Source: Branchipolynoe longqiensis (taxonomy: Eukaryota; Annelida; Polychaeta; Phyllodocida; Polynoidae). Taken from it: DNA of 64,000 nt. Shown piece after piece: positions 31,086 to 40,375 of the stretch. Below the pieces are notes generated by a model. That model was given only the letters and a program-made list of their open reading frames with translations. It ran no database searches and was not told where the DNA came from. The stretch covers positions 56,014,749 through 56,078,748 of the forward strand of contig CM059193.1 in NCBI GenBank assembly GCA_030323885.1, in the 5' to 3' direction. Position numbers and translations under genes: made by a program. Position 1 is the first letter of the stretch. Every line of letters starts with the position of its first letter.

Positions 31086-31197
31086 TACACATACATACAG
31101 ACACTGACAACACAGAATAACTCATACACATCGATACACACATAATCTCTCCCCCCCCCCCCCGCCCCCACCCACACACACACATGTACTACACGTG

Positions 31198-31445
31198 TAT
31201 CACGTGCCCTCCCGCTGAACGCGCCGCGTCCTGCCGCGCCCCCTCCCGGCTTATCGGGTCACTAATCATCACGCGGGCCATCTATCGGGCAGCGGGCCGG
31301 GAGAGGGACGGTGTACGGGCTAATGGCCGTCCTGTCACCTCTGCTTCCCGCCCGCCGCCCCTGAACCCCCCCGGGGGCAGGGGTGTGGCCCCTCGGGGAG
31401 CCACCTGGCGGGCTGTCATTTCACTAACACAACGCCGTCGCAAAC
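31198..31445. other. GC- and CpG-rich island, no gene recognised
   Basis: Markedly richer in CG dinucleotides than its surroundings (AACGCGCCGCGTCCTGCCGC, CGCGGGCCATCTATCGGGCA). An open 97-codon plus-strand frame covers it but shows no domain. It could be unmethylated DNA or a promoter-like island; not shown by sequence alone. Confidence 0.45.
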
Positions 31446-31462
31446 ATCACCAAACTACCTGC

Positions 31463-31965
31463 TACCGGAATCGGTAAGAGCGCAGGCTCTCCATGCGGGA
31501 AGGTCGGGAGTTCGGGAACCCGGCCGAGTCAAGGCAGTGACTTACCAAATTTATATTTGTCGCTACTGCCGAGCCTGGCGCTCGGCATTATTAGGATATG
31601 GCAAGGTCTGGTTGGCTCGGTATCAGGATAATGTGATCTCCCAGTGGGGATTGGTTGGTTGGTTGCTGGAGTTTTATGTCCTGGCAACATCTAAGGTCAT
31701 ATCAGGACAGGTACCGACTTGTGACAGTGTGCACTCCTAGCTTCCTAGCTTGGCGCTCGGCATTAACAGGACAGGGCAAGGACTGGTTAGTTCAGTGTCC
31801 GGATAATGAGACTTAAATGGGATATCTGGTCATAGTGCGGGCAGCCTGATTTCCCAGTGGGACAGCACTATAAAGTCGTCCAGAGTGTACTGTCACAAGT
31901 CGGTAGCCGTCCTGATATGACCTTAGATGTTGTTAGGGTGTAAAACCCCAACAAACAAACCTGTT
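31463..31965 (+). mobile_element. SINE-A, rearranged (forward-reverse-forward)
   Basis: A forward head and first body part (GAATCGGTAAGAGCGCAGGC to GATCTCCCAGTGGGG) is followed by a reverse tail part at 31649-31737 (TTGGTTGGTTGCTGGAGTTT to GTGCACTCC), then forward body again from TAGCTTCCTAGCTTGGCGCT to AAAACCCCAACAAACAAACC. Confidence 0.82.
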
Positions 31966-32154
31966 GATTTGACCTCAGAAATTGCTAGGACATAAAATCT
32001 GTCAAGCAAGCAAATAAATAAATAAACAAATAATGAGAACATTCGAGTGGGCCAGTAGTTGTTGGTTTTATAACTAAATATATGAAAACTTTTTTATGCC
32101 AGAAGATTAAAGTTTTAGTTTTGTGGAAATGGATTGTGTTGAACGTTGAGTAAA
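31966..32154. other. No gene seen
   Basis: Starts with another short SINE-A-like tail (AATTGCTAGGACATAAAATC); then AT-rich unique sequence. Confidence 0.5.
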
Positions 32155-32334
32155 ACGGGGGAGGCGTCAGGGACATGGGTCTGGTGTGGTGGGGGAGGGG
32201 GAGGGTGAGGGGGCATGGGTCTGGTGTGGTGGGGGGAAGGTGAGGGGGGTGGGGTGAGGGGGCATGGGGCTGGTGTGGTGGGGGATGGTGAGGGGGTGGT
32301 GGGGTGAGGGGGAGCCCCTCACCCACCACACCAG
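32155..32334. repeat. G-rich minisatellite GGCATGGGTCTGGTGTGGTG
   Basis: About four imperfect copies with GGGGGAGGGTGAGG spacers. Confidence 0.85.
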
Positions 32335-32792
32335 ACCCAGACTTGTCTTCGGTGTTCCCAGCACCACCAGGATTGAGATCCTCCTTGAATCCGGCCTCAC
32401 TCCCCTCCACCTCCGAGGCAAACAACTTCTCACCACCCACCTCACAAGAACCCTTTCCTCAGGCCTTTCATCAACAATCCACAGAGCCACGGCCTACCTC
32501 TGAGAAGGGACCCACGCTCACCCTCACATCTACTACCGCCTCAAGGACGCCATCACCACCCTCAAGGAATACCACAGACTCCACATTGCAGACTCTGCCC
32601 TGAGCCCTCACAAGCCACCATAGTTTTCCATTCCAGTCGAAACCCGAACCACCAACCTAGTTGCTGCCAAGGCGGTTTACACCACCCCAGAACTCCACTC
32701 CCTGGCTCTCGAGGCAATAACTCAGGCAAAGGCGGACTTCCCCCTCGCGAAGACGGTCTACACCGATGGCTCCCTTAACCCAACATCAGGTA

Positions 32793-32829
<37 letters not shown>

Positions 32830-33760
32830 AATCTTCATCCCCTTCTCCAACACAAAGAACACCACCAGGGTGTCAGACTTTGCTTCCACTCTCGATAGCG
32901 AGCTCGCCACCATTCACTTGGCCCTCGAAGACCTCCACAACTCAAGTGCCATCTTCATTACTGGCTCATCAAAGAGAGTGCCATCAAAGAGAGCGCCCGC
33001 CCAAATGACTGACAGTCCCTTGCCGACGTGATCCAGATTATAATCTCGACCAGACGTCAGGCACACCTCAACACAGTCCTGCTATGGATGACCACCCATA
33101 TAGGACTCTATGGCAATGACCAGGCCGACTGTGCCGCTCTAGCTGGTGCCAACCGAGCAGACGTGGAAACAGCCATCCCTCCCTCTATCACCAAACTGAC
33201 CGCCGCTGCTTCTCGAGCCACCCCCAAACTCTGGGAACGCGCCACATAGAAAGAACAAGTACGGAACCCTTATTCAATAAGCTGGCTCTGGTACACCCTG
33301 GTCAGAACTAATATCCCCCATCCAGTCAACCTTCCTGCATCTACCCAAGTCGCCGTCAACCGCTTAAGGACTGGCTACCGCCGTTGGATTGATGTCCCCA
33401 ACCTCCAGTGCTGTCCCTGCGGTACTAAGATCTTCAATGTGGCCCACATACTCGCCTCATGTGGCGCCGTCGACAGATCTGCCAGTAGTGACTTCATGGA
33501 GGACTCTGACTGAACTCAGTGACAATAGGGCCACTCTGGCCATCCTATCCAGGATTTCCAAGTCATCCTGGAACGCACTTGCTCGCTACTACTGCTAGAA
33601 CGCAGATATCATCAATGCTGTCGGTCGCCCAGACCCTGACACCGAGGACTAGCAGGCTCCACCTCGTCCCCATACCTGACTTGACACCACTACCAACTAA
33701 CCACTAATTTTCACTAACAACTAACAGGTAACCCCACCCACTGCCTAACTAATTCCATCC
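32335..33760 (+). pseudogene. LINE remnant with RNase H domain and zinc-knuckle-like tail
   Basis: Domains appear in the order expected of I/R1-like non-LTR elements. The first is an RT C-terminal stretch (LVFGVPSTTRIEILLESGLT, LPLHLRGKQLL type words, about 32340-32460). Then RNase H: VYTDGSLNP near 32756-32782 has the first catalytic Asp, SELATIHLAL the Glu, and HIGLYGNDQADCAA (33100-33135) the GN-x-x-AD Asp. A (GCCGGA)n run of about five units expands the Gly-Ala loop directly after the first motif. The final part has CCPCGT...NVAHILASC (33409-33460), a C-x2-C...H-x4-C arrangement. Frameshifts between 32759 and 33028 and a stop at 33247 show it is dead. Confidence 0.85.
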
Positions 33761-33802
33761 TCACTTCACTTCTTCCTCTGGCCTTGGCCAGACTTACTGT
33801 GC

Positions 33803-34085
33803 ATACCGGTGAATCTGGAGGGACGGAAGTTTGGATCCTGGTCAGGTCAAACTAATGACTTATAAAATAGGTACCTGTTGCTGCTCGGTGCTTGGCGTCA
33901 TGAGGTCAGGACAGGGACTTGGCGCAGTGTCAGGATAATGTGACTGTGTGGGACATCAGGTCATGGTGCTGGCAGTCTGATTTCCCAGTGGGGCAGCACT
34001 ATAAAGTCACCATGAGTGCACGCTGTCACAAGTCGGTGCATGTCCTGGTATGGCCTTGGGTCTTATTGGGCCGTAAAACTACACC
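33803..34085 (+). mobile_element. SINE-A, head degraded
   Basis: B-box-like AGTTTGGATCCTGGTCAGGT, full body, tail GGGCCGTAAAACTACACCAA. Confidence 0.85.
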
Positions 34086-34499
34086 AACCACCCAGCCTCC
34101 CCCGGCCCTCTCAGAGGACTGTGGATGGGCTCTTAAACTGCCTTCCCCCCCCTCCCCCCCCAATTTCTCTGATCACTACCCATCAGAAGCCAACTCCCGA
34201 CCACATGGGACCGCTTTCAGCGGTGCCCATACAGTGCTGTAGATTTGCAGCCTTCAGCGCCCCAATGCGACTGAAAACTCCCCAAAAACAAAACCATATT
34301 AACCAGGCCCCCCGGCCTGTCACGGCCGCATCTCCCCCCGGGGTTGAGGCCGGGTACTCCTGTAGTGCTCCCTGCGTCGGGACGAGGACTGGGACTGGTG
34401 CATAAGGGTTGTGGAGGGGTGGGTGAGGGCGGGGGGGGGGGGGTGGAGGTTAGAGCGCTGCTGTGATACAAATGTCATGGTGGTATTGTAAACAAATGG
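34086..34499. other. No gene seen
   Basis: C-rich and G-rich stretches (34141-34160, 34428-34443). Proline-rich frames are low complexity. Confidence 0.5.
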
Positions 34500-34733
34500 G
34501 GTGCCCTGCCTGCCTGTTTGCTTGCCTGCCTGCCTAGTGTGGGACTTGAACCCACATTGCTGCCATTCTGAGGCGAGCGTCACAACTTTTAGACTACCTA
34601 CCTGTCTTCATGTCTGCCTGTCTGCCTGCCTGCCTGCCTAGAGTGGGACTCAAACCCGCATAGTATCCTAACCGTGCCTAGAGCAGTAGTCGAACCCACA
34701 TTGCTGCCATTCCGAGGTGAGCATCCTAGGCGT
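34500..34733 (-). mobile_element. SINE-G fragments, reverse, two in tandem
   Basis: On the minus strand TGTGGGTTCAAGTCCCACAC is B-box-like after a CGCCTCAGAATGG anticodon-side region; the (GCCT)n DNA on the plus strand (34505-34535, 34615-34640) forms the tail. Heads resemble tRNA-Glu/Gly. The second copy is cut at 34733 by a fold-back element. Confidence 0.75.
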
Positions 34734-35172
34734 TTAGCTTGGTACCCTGCCAAAAACAAGTTAGTTCTTAGGCTTGGTGTAAAGCCTGATGTCATCGGGA
34801 CCAGTGTAGGTGTTCCTCCGTGTGTGCGCTACTCTGCGATGGTGCGTTCAAGGTGTTAAGCCCATAGACCCGATTTATGGTTATATTGTGTTATAACTAT
34901 GTACCCGCATCAGACTTTGAAAGTTTTATTTGAATCAGGTATATTTAGGGAATGTAAATAGATGAGGTATTGGTATATGTTATAGGCTTAATAAATTGAT
35001 GGCCTGTGGGCTTAATGCCTTGACGACGACGTATCGCAGAGTAGCGCATGCCGCATGGAGGAACAACTACACTGGTTCCTCCCTAAGGTCTTCCATATAT
35101 CTGGTCCAATGCGGTAATGTTTTATGCCAAGCCTAAGGACTGCTTGTTCATGGCAGAGGACCAAGCTACCTA
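34734..35172. mobile_element. Fold-back element with ~130-bp inverted arms
   Basis: Left arm (GCTTGGTACCCTGCCAAAAA, GTGCGCTACTCTGCGATGGT, TGTTAAGCCCATAGACC) is inverted in the right arm (GGCCTGTGGGCTTAATGCCT, TATCGCAGAGTAGCGCATGC, GGCAGAGGACCAAGC). The loop is about 160 bp. Arms are imperfect with indels. No coding frame. Confidence 0.82.
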
Positions 35173-35184
35173 CCCTTTACACTG

Positions 35185-35332
35185 CCTGCCTAGAGTGGGA
35201 TTCAAGCCCATATTTATGCCATTCCGAGGTGAGCACTCTAACCGTTAGATTCCCTGCTTGCCTGCCTAGTGTGGGATTCGAACCCACATTTCTACCATTC
35301 CGAGGCGAGCATCCTCACCGTTAGACTATATC
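35185..35332 (-). mobile_element. SINE-G, reverse, two tandem copies
   Basis: GCCTGCCTAGAGTGGGATTC and GCCTGCCTAGTGTGGGATTC begin successive units, each followed by ATTCCGAGGYGAGCA and CTAACCGTTAGA. The minus strand reads AACGGTTAGAGTGC (A-box side) and TGGGTTCGAATCCCAC (B-box). Confidence 0.8.
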
Positions 35333-35501
35333 TAAGGGTATCTGATGCAAACAAACCTACCCACGTCTACTTGCGTGTTTGGCATTTCACCTGGGGTGGT
35401 GAGTGCACCTCAGTACATTTGTTCCCCTAGTGTCGTAGGTCTAATATTTATTATTATAAATATCCAGCGAGCGCACTTTATTAACATGTCTACACGCCGG
35501 A
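35333..35501. other. Small dispersed repeat and spacer
   Basis: GGCATTTCACCTGGGGTGGT then GAGTGCACCTCAGTACA (35378-35419) is the same small repeat seen near 5770 and 48800. Confidence 0.6.
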
Positions 35502-35825
35502 GACGGTGGCCCAATCGGTAGAGCGCAGGCCTCCAGTGCGGGAGATCAGGAGTTAAATTCCTGGTCGAGTCAAACCAATGACTTACAAAATTGATACTTG
35601 TCGCTCTCTAGCCAAGCGCTCGGTATTATTAGATGAGCGCAAGGACTGGTTGGCTCAGTGGCAGATAAATGTGACTGAGTGGGATATCAGGTCATGATAC
35701 TGGCGGCCTGATTTCCCATTGGGGCAGCATTATAAAGTCGCCATGAGTGCGCACTGTCACAAGTCGGTGCCCGTCCTGATGTGACCTTAGATGTTGCCAG
35801 GATGTAAAACTCCAACAATCAGTCA
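35502..35825 (+). mobile_element. SINE-A, full length, second head variant
   Basis: GAGACGGTGGCCCAATCGGT then AGAGCGCAGGCC head; body; AAAACTCCAACAATC tail. Confidence 0.9.
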
Positions 35826-36091
35826 GACTATGCAGCTTCAGTACCAGAATAGCATGCGTGTAGATACAAACTACAACTAGAATGACACATTAATGTGCCT
35901 GAGGCATCAGTGGTTTCTCATCTCACAGTTTATCTGCATCTCCACCTAGCGGCAGGTAAAGGTGAAACCCCTCATCCTCCCCCCCCCCCCCCCCATCACA
36001 TCTCCAGACCGACCCAGCTCTGCCATATTTAAGTTCCAAGTAGCACAGAATTGTCCCTTTTCATGAGGCAACATTTGCACCAACTTTTTAA
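35826..36091. other. No gene seen
   Basis: C run near 35978-35993; otherwise unremarkable. Confidence 0.5.
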
Positions 36092-36545
36092 AGCTGCATA
36101 ATCCGATGGTTTTAGGGTTTCCATCATTTTCTGTGATGGTTATATTAAAGCTGCATAGTCCGATGAAAGCATCACATTTTCAAAACAAAAATATTAACCT
36201 AAATCTGATCCTACTTATGCAAATTAGATACTGGTGCAGTTATTAACCATTTGTTACTGCATATAACGGGGAACTAAGTCAATTTAATAGAACCTGTTGC
36301 TGCAGAAGCCTATGGCCTCAGAGTTTTGGCGTGCTTGCCAAAATTATTTTGGCATGTTTTCACCTCAAATATCTCAAAAGTCAGCCATTTAAAATTAACG
36401 TTACTTCAAACTAAAGTAAAATAGATAATAATGATCAACCGAATTTATTCATCTCAGAAAATGATAAAATTAAAAAAAACTTTGGACTATGCAACTTTGA
36501 TCATTATAATATACTACAATTTAGTTTGAAGTAACTTGGCTTCAA
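36092..36545. mobile_element. MITE-C inserted into MITE-C
   Basis: An outer copy starts AAAGCTGCATAATCCGATGG, breaks at about 36150, and resumes at about 36497 (GATCATTATAATATACTACA, TTTGAAGTAACTTGG). Between lies a complete inverted copy (36151-36496; AAAGCTGCATAGTCCGATGA to GGACTATGCAACTTT). Confidence 0.8.
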
Positions 36546-36565
36546 AATGACTAACATGGGGCATG

Positions 36566-36897
36566 TTTTTTTTTTGTTTTTTTTGTTGTTTTTTTTCTTG
36601 AAGATTTATACTGCCTACGATGGATAAGTCTGAATAGACTTGTTTTCACCATTAGACAGTTTGTCAATAGAAAGCCCGAGCCTACACTTTTACCGACCCA
36701 AGGGATTTTTAACCTCCCACACCACATAGACATGGTCTGAGAGCAACTGGCCTTTGATGACGCTGTAAGTTATACACAGCGGTGGAAATCCAAATTGGCA
36801 GAGGTGGGGGCACAGGGAATCGAACCACTGACCTTCAGATTAGGAGTCTGACCTAGAAAAAATGCAGACACTCTAACCACTCCACCACAGAGAACAT
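36566..36897 (-). mobile_element. SINE-E copy, reverse
   Basis: T-rich tail at the left, TAGAAAGCCCGAGCCTACAC body, and minus-strand head TGTTCTCTGTGGTGGAGTGG with B-box GGTTCGATTCCC. Confidence 0.85.
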
Positions 36898-37056
36898 CAC
36901 AAAACACCACTGGTGGGCCGTGACATGATATGTTATGGCCCACCAGCGGGGGGACGCCCAACGGAAGGTAACCATGCCAAAAGTAGCCAGATAGCCCAAC
37001 ACACAGCTACGTACAAGCCTATGTTATATAAATAGGGCTAGGCTAGTCTAGTAGTA
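36898..37056 (+). mobile_element. LINE-I 3'UTR fragment, interrupted by a 2.14-kb element
   Basis: GGCCCACCAGCGGGG and ACGTACAAGCCTATGTTATA correspond to GGCCCACCAACTGG and ACGTACAAGCCTGTGGACAT of the LINE fragment at 51695-51840. It stops at TAGTAGTA (37049-37056) and continues at 39198. Confidence 0.7.
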
Positions 37057-37261
37057 GGTACTCCAAAGGGGGCGGGTCCGCTGTCCGCTCACTGAGATTT
37101 GACCTACTTTTGATAGTTTTCAACCGTTTGTAAATCAAGTCATCAGACACTTTGAAAAACAAAAAATATATGAACTGAAAGTGTATTCTTTTGTCTTTTT
37201 GTATGTGTGCATATGTATTGAAGTAGTTATTATGATTACGAAGATATAAGCATTTGAAGTA

Positions 37262-37609
37262 GTGTGCGATGACCCATATTTAGAGCCTGCCAGAGATCGC
37301 CCCTCGGCTGATACGCTGCAGTCTGTTCTTCACAGCTGGGTCAGGAGGGGTGAAAACGTCCATTCTAAAAATAACCACCAATCAGAGAGAGGGCTGAGAC
37401 TGGGCTTTGTTACCATACCAAAGACAGCTGAATTTTGGCGGGCTTTTGCATTGAAAACAGTGAATGAAAAGTTTGGAACCATTTTTTTCAAAGAAATCTT
37501 GCTCCGATCGCTAAAAGAAGTATACCATTGGAAAGATCGAACATTTGTTGACAAAAGTACCATCAACGTTTGTGTTATGGTTATCTGCACGCGGCCTGAT
37601 AATCTCTAG
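37262..37609 (+). other. 115-codon open frame, doubtful
   Basis: From ATG at 37262 to TAG at 37607 with no recognised motif; the opposite strand is also largely open (37330-37590), which weakens the case. It lies in the 2.14-kb TIR element, upstream of the exon-like segment at 38438. I describe it only because it could belong to that element. Confidence 0.25.
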
Positions 37610-37736
37610 AAATCATGCGGCGTTTATTTCGTCGCCCGCGCACCGACGGCCTGTATTATCGCCCATGTGCGACGGCCCCTGTGTTGTGACACATCGGGAT
37701 AAACAAACCCACGTGCATGACTACATGCAATGCAAA

Positions 37737-38170
37737 ACGTTAGTTTTATTCAAAATTAATAGAAATCCAGAACCCTAACCGTATCAATTTAATATAATCT
37801 TCTTGGTAAACATGTTTTCTATATGTGTACCAAGCGATTTGTTTCTAGGTGGTTTTGTTTTAGAGATATTTCACTTTTTCTGTAAGAAGATTGCTCACAC
37901 CCATTGAGTTTGCCAGTGACACCTGTCCGCATAGTGCGAAACATTAGTTTTATTCAAAATTAATAGAAATCCCAAACCCTAACCATATCAATTTTATATA
38001 ATCTTCTTGGTAAACATGTTTTCTATATGTGTACCAAGCGATTTGTTTCTAGGTGGTATGGTTTTAGAGATATTTCACTTTTTCTGTAAGAAGATTGCTC
38101 ACAGCCATTGAGTTTGCTGGTACGCGCAGTGCGAAACGTTAGTTTTATTCAAAACTAATAGAAATCCAGA
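37737..38170 (-). repeat. ~200-bp satellite, about two units, reverse orientation
   Basis: TTAGTTTTATTCAAAATTAA recurs at 37740, 37944 and 38139 (periods 204 and 195). AAACATGTTTTCTATATGTG and TTAGAGATATTTCACTTTTT are inverse to words in the 60985-61860 array. Confidence 0.9.
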
Positions 38171-38437
38171 ACCCTCCCTCACACATGCCAAGACTCAGGA
38201 GTCATGAGATAGGTCACAGAATTCAACTGGTTTTCCATTGAAACAATGGACCAAAATTACCTATAAAAAATGCTTTATAAAGTGTCACAACTTCCTTGAT
38301 AATTGTCACAGGATGATGATTTATGTATCATTAGAAAGGACTTTCCAATACCTGTGCAATGATATGTTATGTTGGAATGTGTTGAATTTGAAATTTTTTG
38401 TCGCATACCTAATAATACTTAATTGTAGCACTGACTA

Positions 38438-38674
38438 GCCATTGTAACAGAATTTGATTTCAGATGGCCAGAAGTTGAGGACATTGCCAAGACTAGCATA
38501 GAATTTGTATTTACATCTAGTTTTGATGTTGTCCCCATAAGCAGTGATGGCAGAGTATGGAAAGTGTCTTCGGTTGATGAAATATCTGAGGCATATAATC
38601 GTATCAAGGCACACACATTAACAGAATATAAAACAGCTGCAAGAATGTGGCTATTGTCAGCTCGCGATGCCTAA
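38438..38674 (+). CDS. Exon-like coding segment, function unknown
   Basis: The frame is open for 78 codons from GCC at 38438 to TAA at 38672. It has no starting ATG in frame and follows CTGACTAG, so an intron acceptor at 38438 is possible (a second candidate is TTGATTTCAG at 38463). The translation (TEFDFRWPEVEDIAKTSIEF, VFTSSFDVVPISSDGRVWKV, EISEAYNRIKAHTLTEYKTA, ARMWLLSARDA) has balanced composition and no low complexity, unlike most open frames here. I do not recognise the family. It lies inside the 2.14-kb TIR element, so it is either part of its own lost protein or a captured host exon. There is no clear partner exon. Confidence 0.5.
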   Translation, partial: AIVTEFDFRWPEVEDIAKTSIEFVFTSSFDVVPISSDGRVWKVSSVDEISEAYNRIKAHTLTEYKTAARMWLLSARDA

Positions 38675-39197
38675 AAACAAGTAAAAGTGAATTTTGTCTA
38701 TCTTTCTTTAATTAGTTAGAAAATTATGTCATCATGTAGAGCTTTTAAGTCTGGTTATTTTGGTATCAAGATTGCAGTGATCGGACAATTAGGACGGGAG
38801 TTATGCTATTTTTCTTCATTTTACTGAATTTATTATTGGTGGTTGCTGGAAATTAAGGAATTTAGCAAGTTTGACATGAAATTTCAGATAGAATACTAAC
38901 ACTGATGGTCTGTAAAAAATTGAGCTTCTTATTTGTACTATAGAGAATGAGATTCTTTAATATTGGACATATCATATGCAAAATAGCTTCCAGGTGGGAC
39001 CCTAAAAACCAAGATTTGGCTAATTTGGAAATGTGCACAAATAGGGGTAAAAAAATCAATCTTTAAACACTCATAACTTTGCAGCTATTCAATCGATCTA
39101 AATGATTTTTATATCATTGAGATCCGATTTAAAAGCTCTGTACAGATATATAACTTGTAATACTGACCTGTTGAAAAAAAAATCACTTTGGAGTACC

Positions 39198-39412
39198 TAC
39201 TAGTAGTAAGAGTAGAAAAAAATCAAATACATATATGCCAAGAAAATAAAAAAAAACTAACATAGACTACTAACCATACCAACCAACTACCTATCTGCTA
39301 CTGAAATGCAGGCAATCGAATACCTTGTCAGCGGCTACTGTGTGATAGGATGGCACCAACACTGCAGCTGGCCAGCATTGAAAACAAGCCTGGTTACCCA
39401 GGCTTATATGCT
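39198..39412 (+). mobile_element. LINE-I 3'UTR, continuation
   Basis: AACTAACATAGACTACTAAC, CTATCTGCTACTGAAATGCA and GGCCAGCATTGAAAACAAGC match 51980-52125. The terminal part (TACAGCCTCAATAAAAAA) appears at 40105-40132 after two inserted LINE-H pieces. Confidence 0.82.
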
Positions 39413-39817
39413 CATCATCATCATCATGCTGTCGGTCGCGATGCGACAAAGACGGCTTTCATTACTTGACTGCACTGTACATTTCATGAAAGCTGCCTGC
39501 AAAAGTGTTGAAGTGCTGCTGGCTTTTGCAAGTTACCAGCGGCACTCTCTCGGGGCGAAAATAGAGGTTTCACACTGGCAAGAACATGTCCAGACAGGCG
39601 CAAAACTATTTGTCCCTGCAGTGGCTGGTCGGGAGATGTTGGGAATTCCATAGATCAACCGCCCTTAAGGCTGCCACAGTGACATGGTTTTCTGTTTAGG
39701 GTTTGCTCCCTTAGCCTTCGGTTCTGTCAAGAACCTGTACCACAAGGCAGTGGTTTACAACTCTGCAGGGCAGGGGCGTCAAACTCCCTGAGGTATTGCA
39801 ATACCTGCAAACCCAGC
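39413..39817 (-). mobile_element. LINE-H 3' fragment, reverse, insertion 1
   Basis: Begins (CAT)n, the inverse of an ATG-repeat 3' tail, then GTCGCGATGCGACAAAGACG. Interior matches 50521-50870 closely (GAAAGCTGCCTGCAAAAGTG, AAGAACCTGTACCACAAGGC). ATATGCT / ATATACT at the edges suggests a short TSD. A deletion removes the C-terminal coding part. Confidence 0.8.
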
Positions 39818-39841
39818 ATATATACTATGGACAGTATAAAT

Positions 39842-40098
39842 CATCATCATCATCATGATGTCGGTCGCAATGCGACAAAGACTGCTTTCATTACTTGACT
39901 GCCGCTCTCCATTTAGCTCTCTGCTGTGAGAGTTGCGTCCATGAGTCGGTCTTAATGTCTCTCAGCTTCAGGTTTCTCTTGATGGTATTGAATCGGAGAC
40001 GTGGGTGGGTGCCCGCCCTCTCTTTCTGTAACCAGAAGACAGTTGAGAATAGAGGATCTGCTTTGGTAGTCTGTCTGATGACATCCTCATGAGGTGTC
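39842..40098 (-). mobile_element. LINE-H 3' end, reverse, insertion 2, with 10-bp TSD
   Basis: CAGTATAAAT stands at 39832-39841 and 40099-40108, around a piece starting (CAT)n. Orientation and truncation fit target-primed reverse transcription of a LINE. Confidence 0.88.
39891..40085 (-). pseudogene. LINE-H ORF C-terminus
   Basis: Minus-strand frame ending at the stop at 39891 reads RPRLR-FNTIKRNLKLRDIK, then TDSWTQLSQQRAKWRAAVK. The 'RP..R......DLK...I....W..L...R..WR' pattern is a common C-terminus of LINE reverse transcriptases (family knowledge). The N-terminal part is missing. Confidence 0.75.
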
Positions 40099-40135
40099 CA
40101 GTATAAATACAGCCTCAATAAAAAAACTTGTGTTT
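40099..40135 (+). mobile_element. LINE-I 3' terminus
   Basis: GTATAAATACAGCCTCAATAAAA is the same 3' end as at 52147-52175, with an AATAAA-like signal. Confidence 0.75.
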
Positions 40136-40139
40136 CTTT

Positions 40140-40375
40140 TTATTAAAGTGCAAACGCACAGCATTAATTTTGGCATGCTTGTCAAACCTCTGACCCCCAT
40201 AGGCTTTAGCAGTAACAGGTCCTAATCCTATTAAATTGGCTTAGCATGCCCTTCTATGCAGCAACAAATACTTAATAAGCGCTCCACTATCTAAGTTGGC
40301 TATGTAGGTTCAAATCTAGATAAGGGTTTGGCTTTTGACAATTTGATGCTTTTATCGAACTATGCAACTTTAATG
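40140..40375 (+). mobile_element. MITE-C copy, 5'-truncated
   Basis: Starts within the element (AGTGCAAACGCACAGCATTA), keeps TTTTGGCATGCTTGTC and ends TATCGAACTATGCAACTTTA. Confidence 0.82.

Larger units (their letters stand above)
37057..39197. mobile_element. 2.14-kb TIR element (GGTACTCCAAAG ... CTTTGGAGTACC)
   Basis: GGTACTCCAAAG (37057-37068) and CTTTGGAGTACC (39186-39197) are perfect 12-bp inverted ends. TAGTAGTA and TACTAGTA flank it, a possible 8-bp TSD with one mismatch; the LINE-I 3'UTR resumes on the right, supporting insertion. It contains an array of about two ~200-bp satellite units (37737-38170) and an exon-like reading frame (38438-38674). The superfamily is unknown; an 8-bp TSD would suit hAT-like elements. 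Confidence 0.75.
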
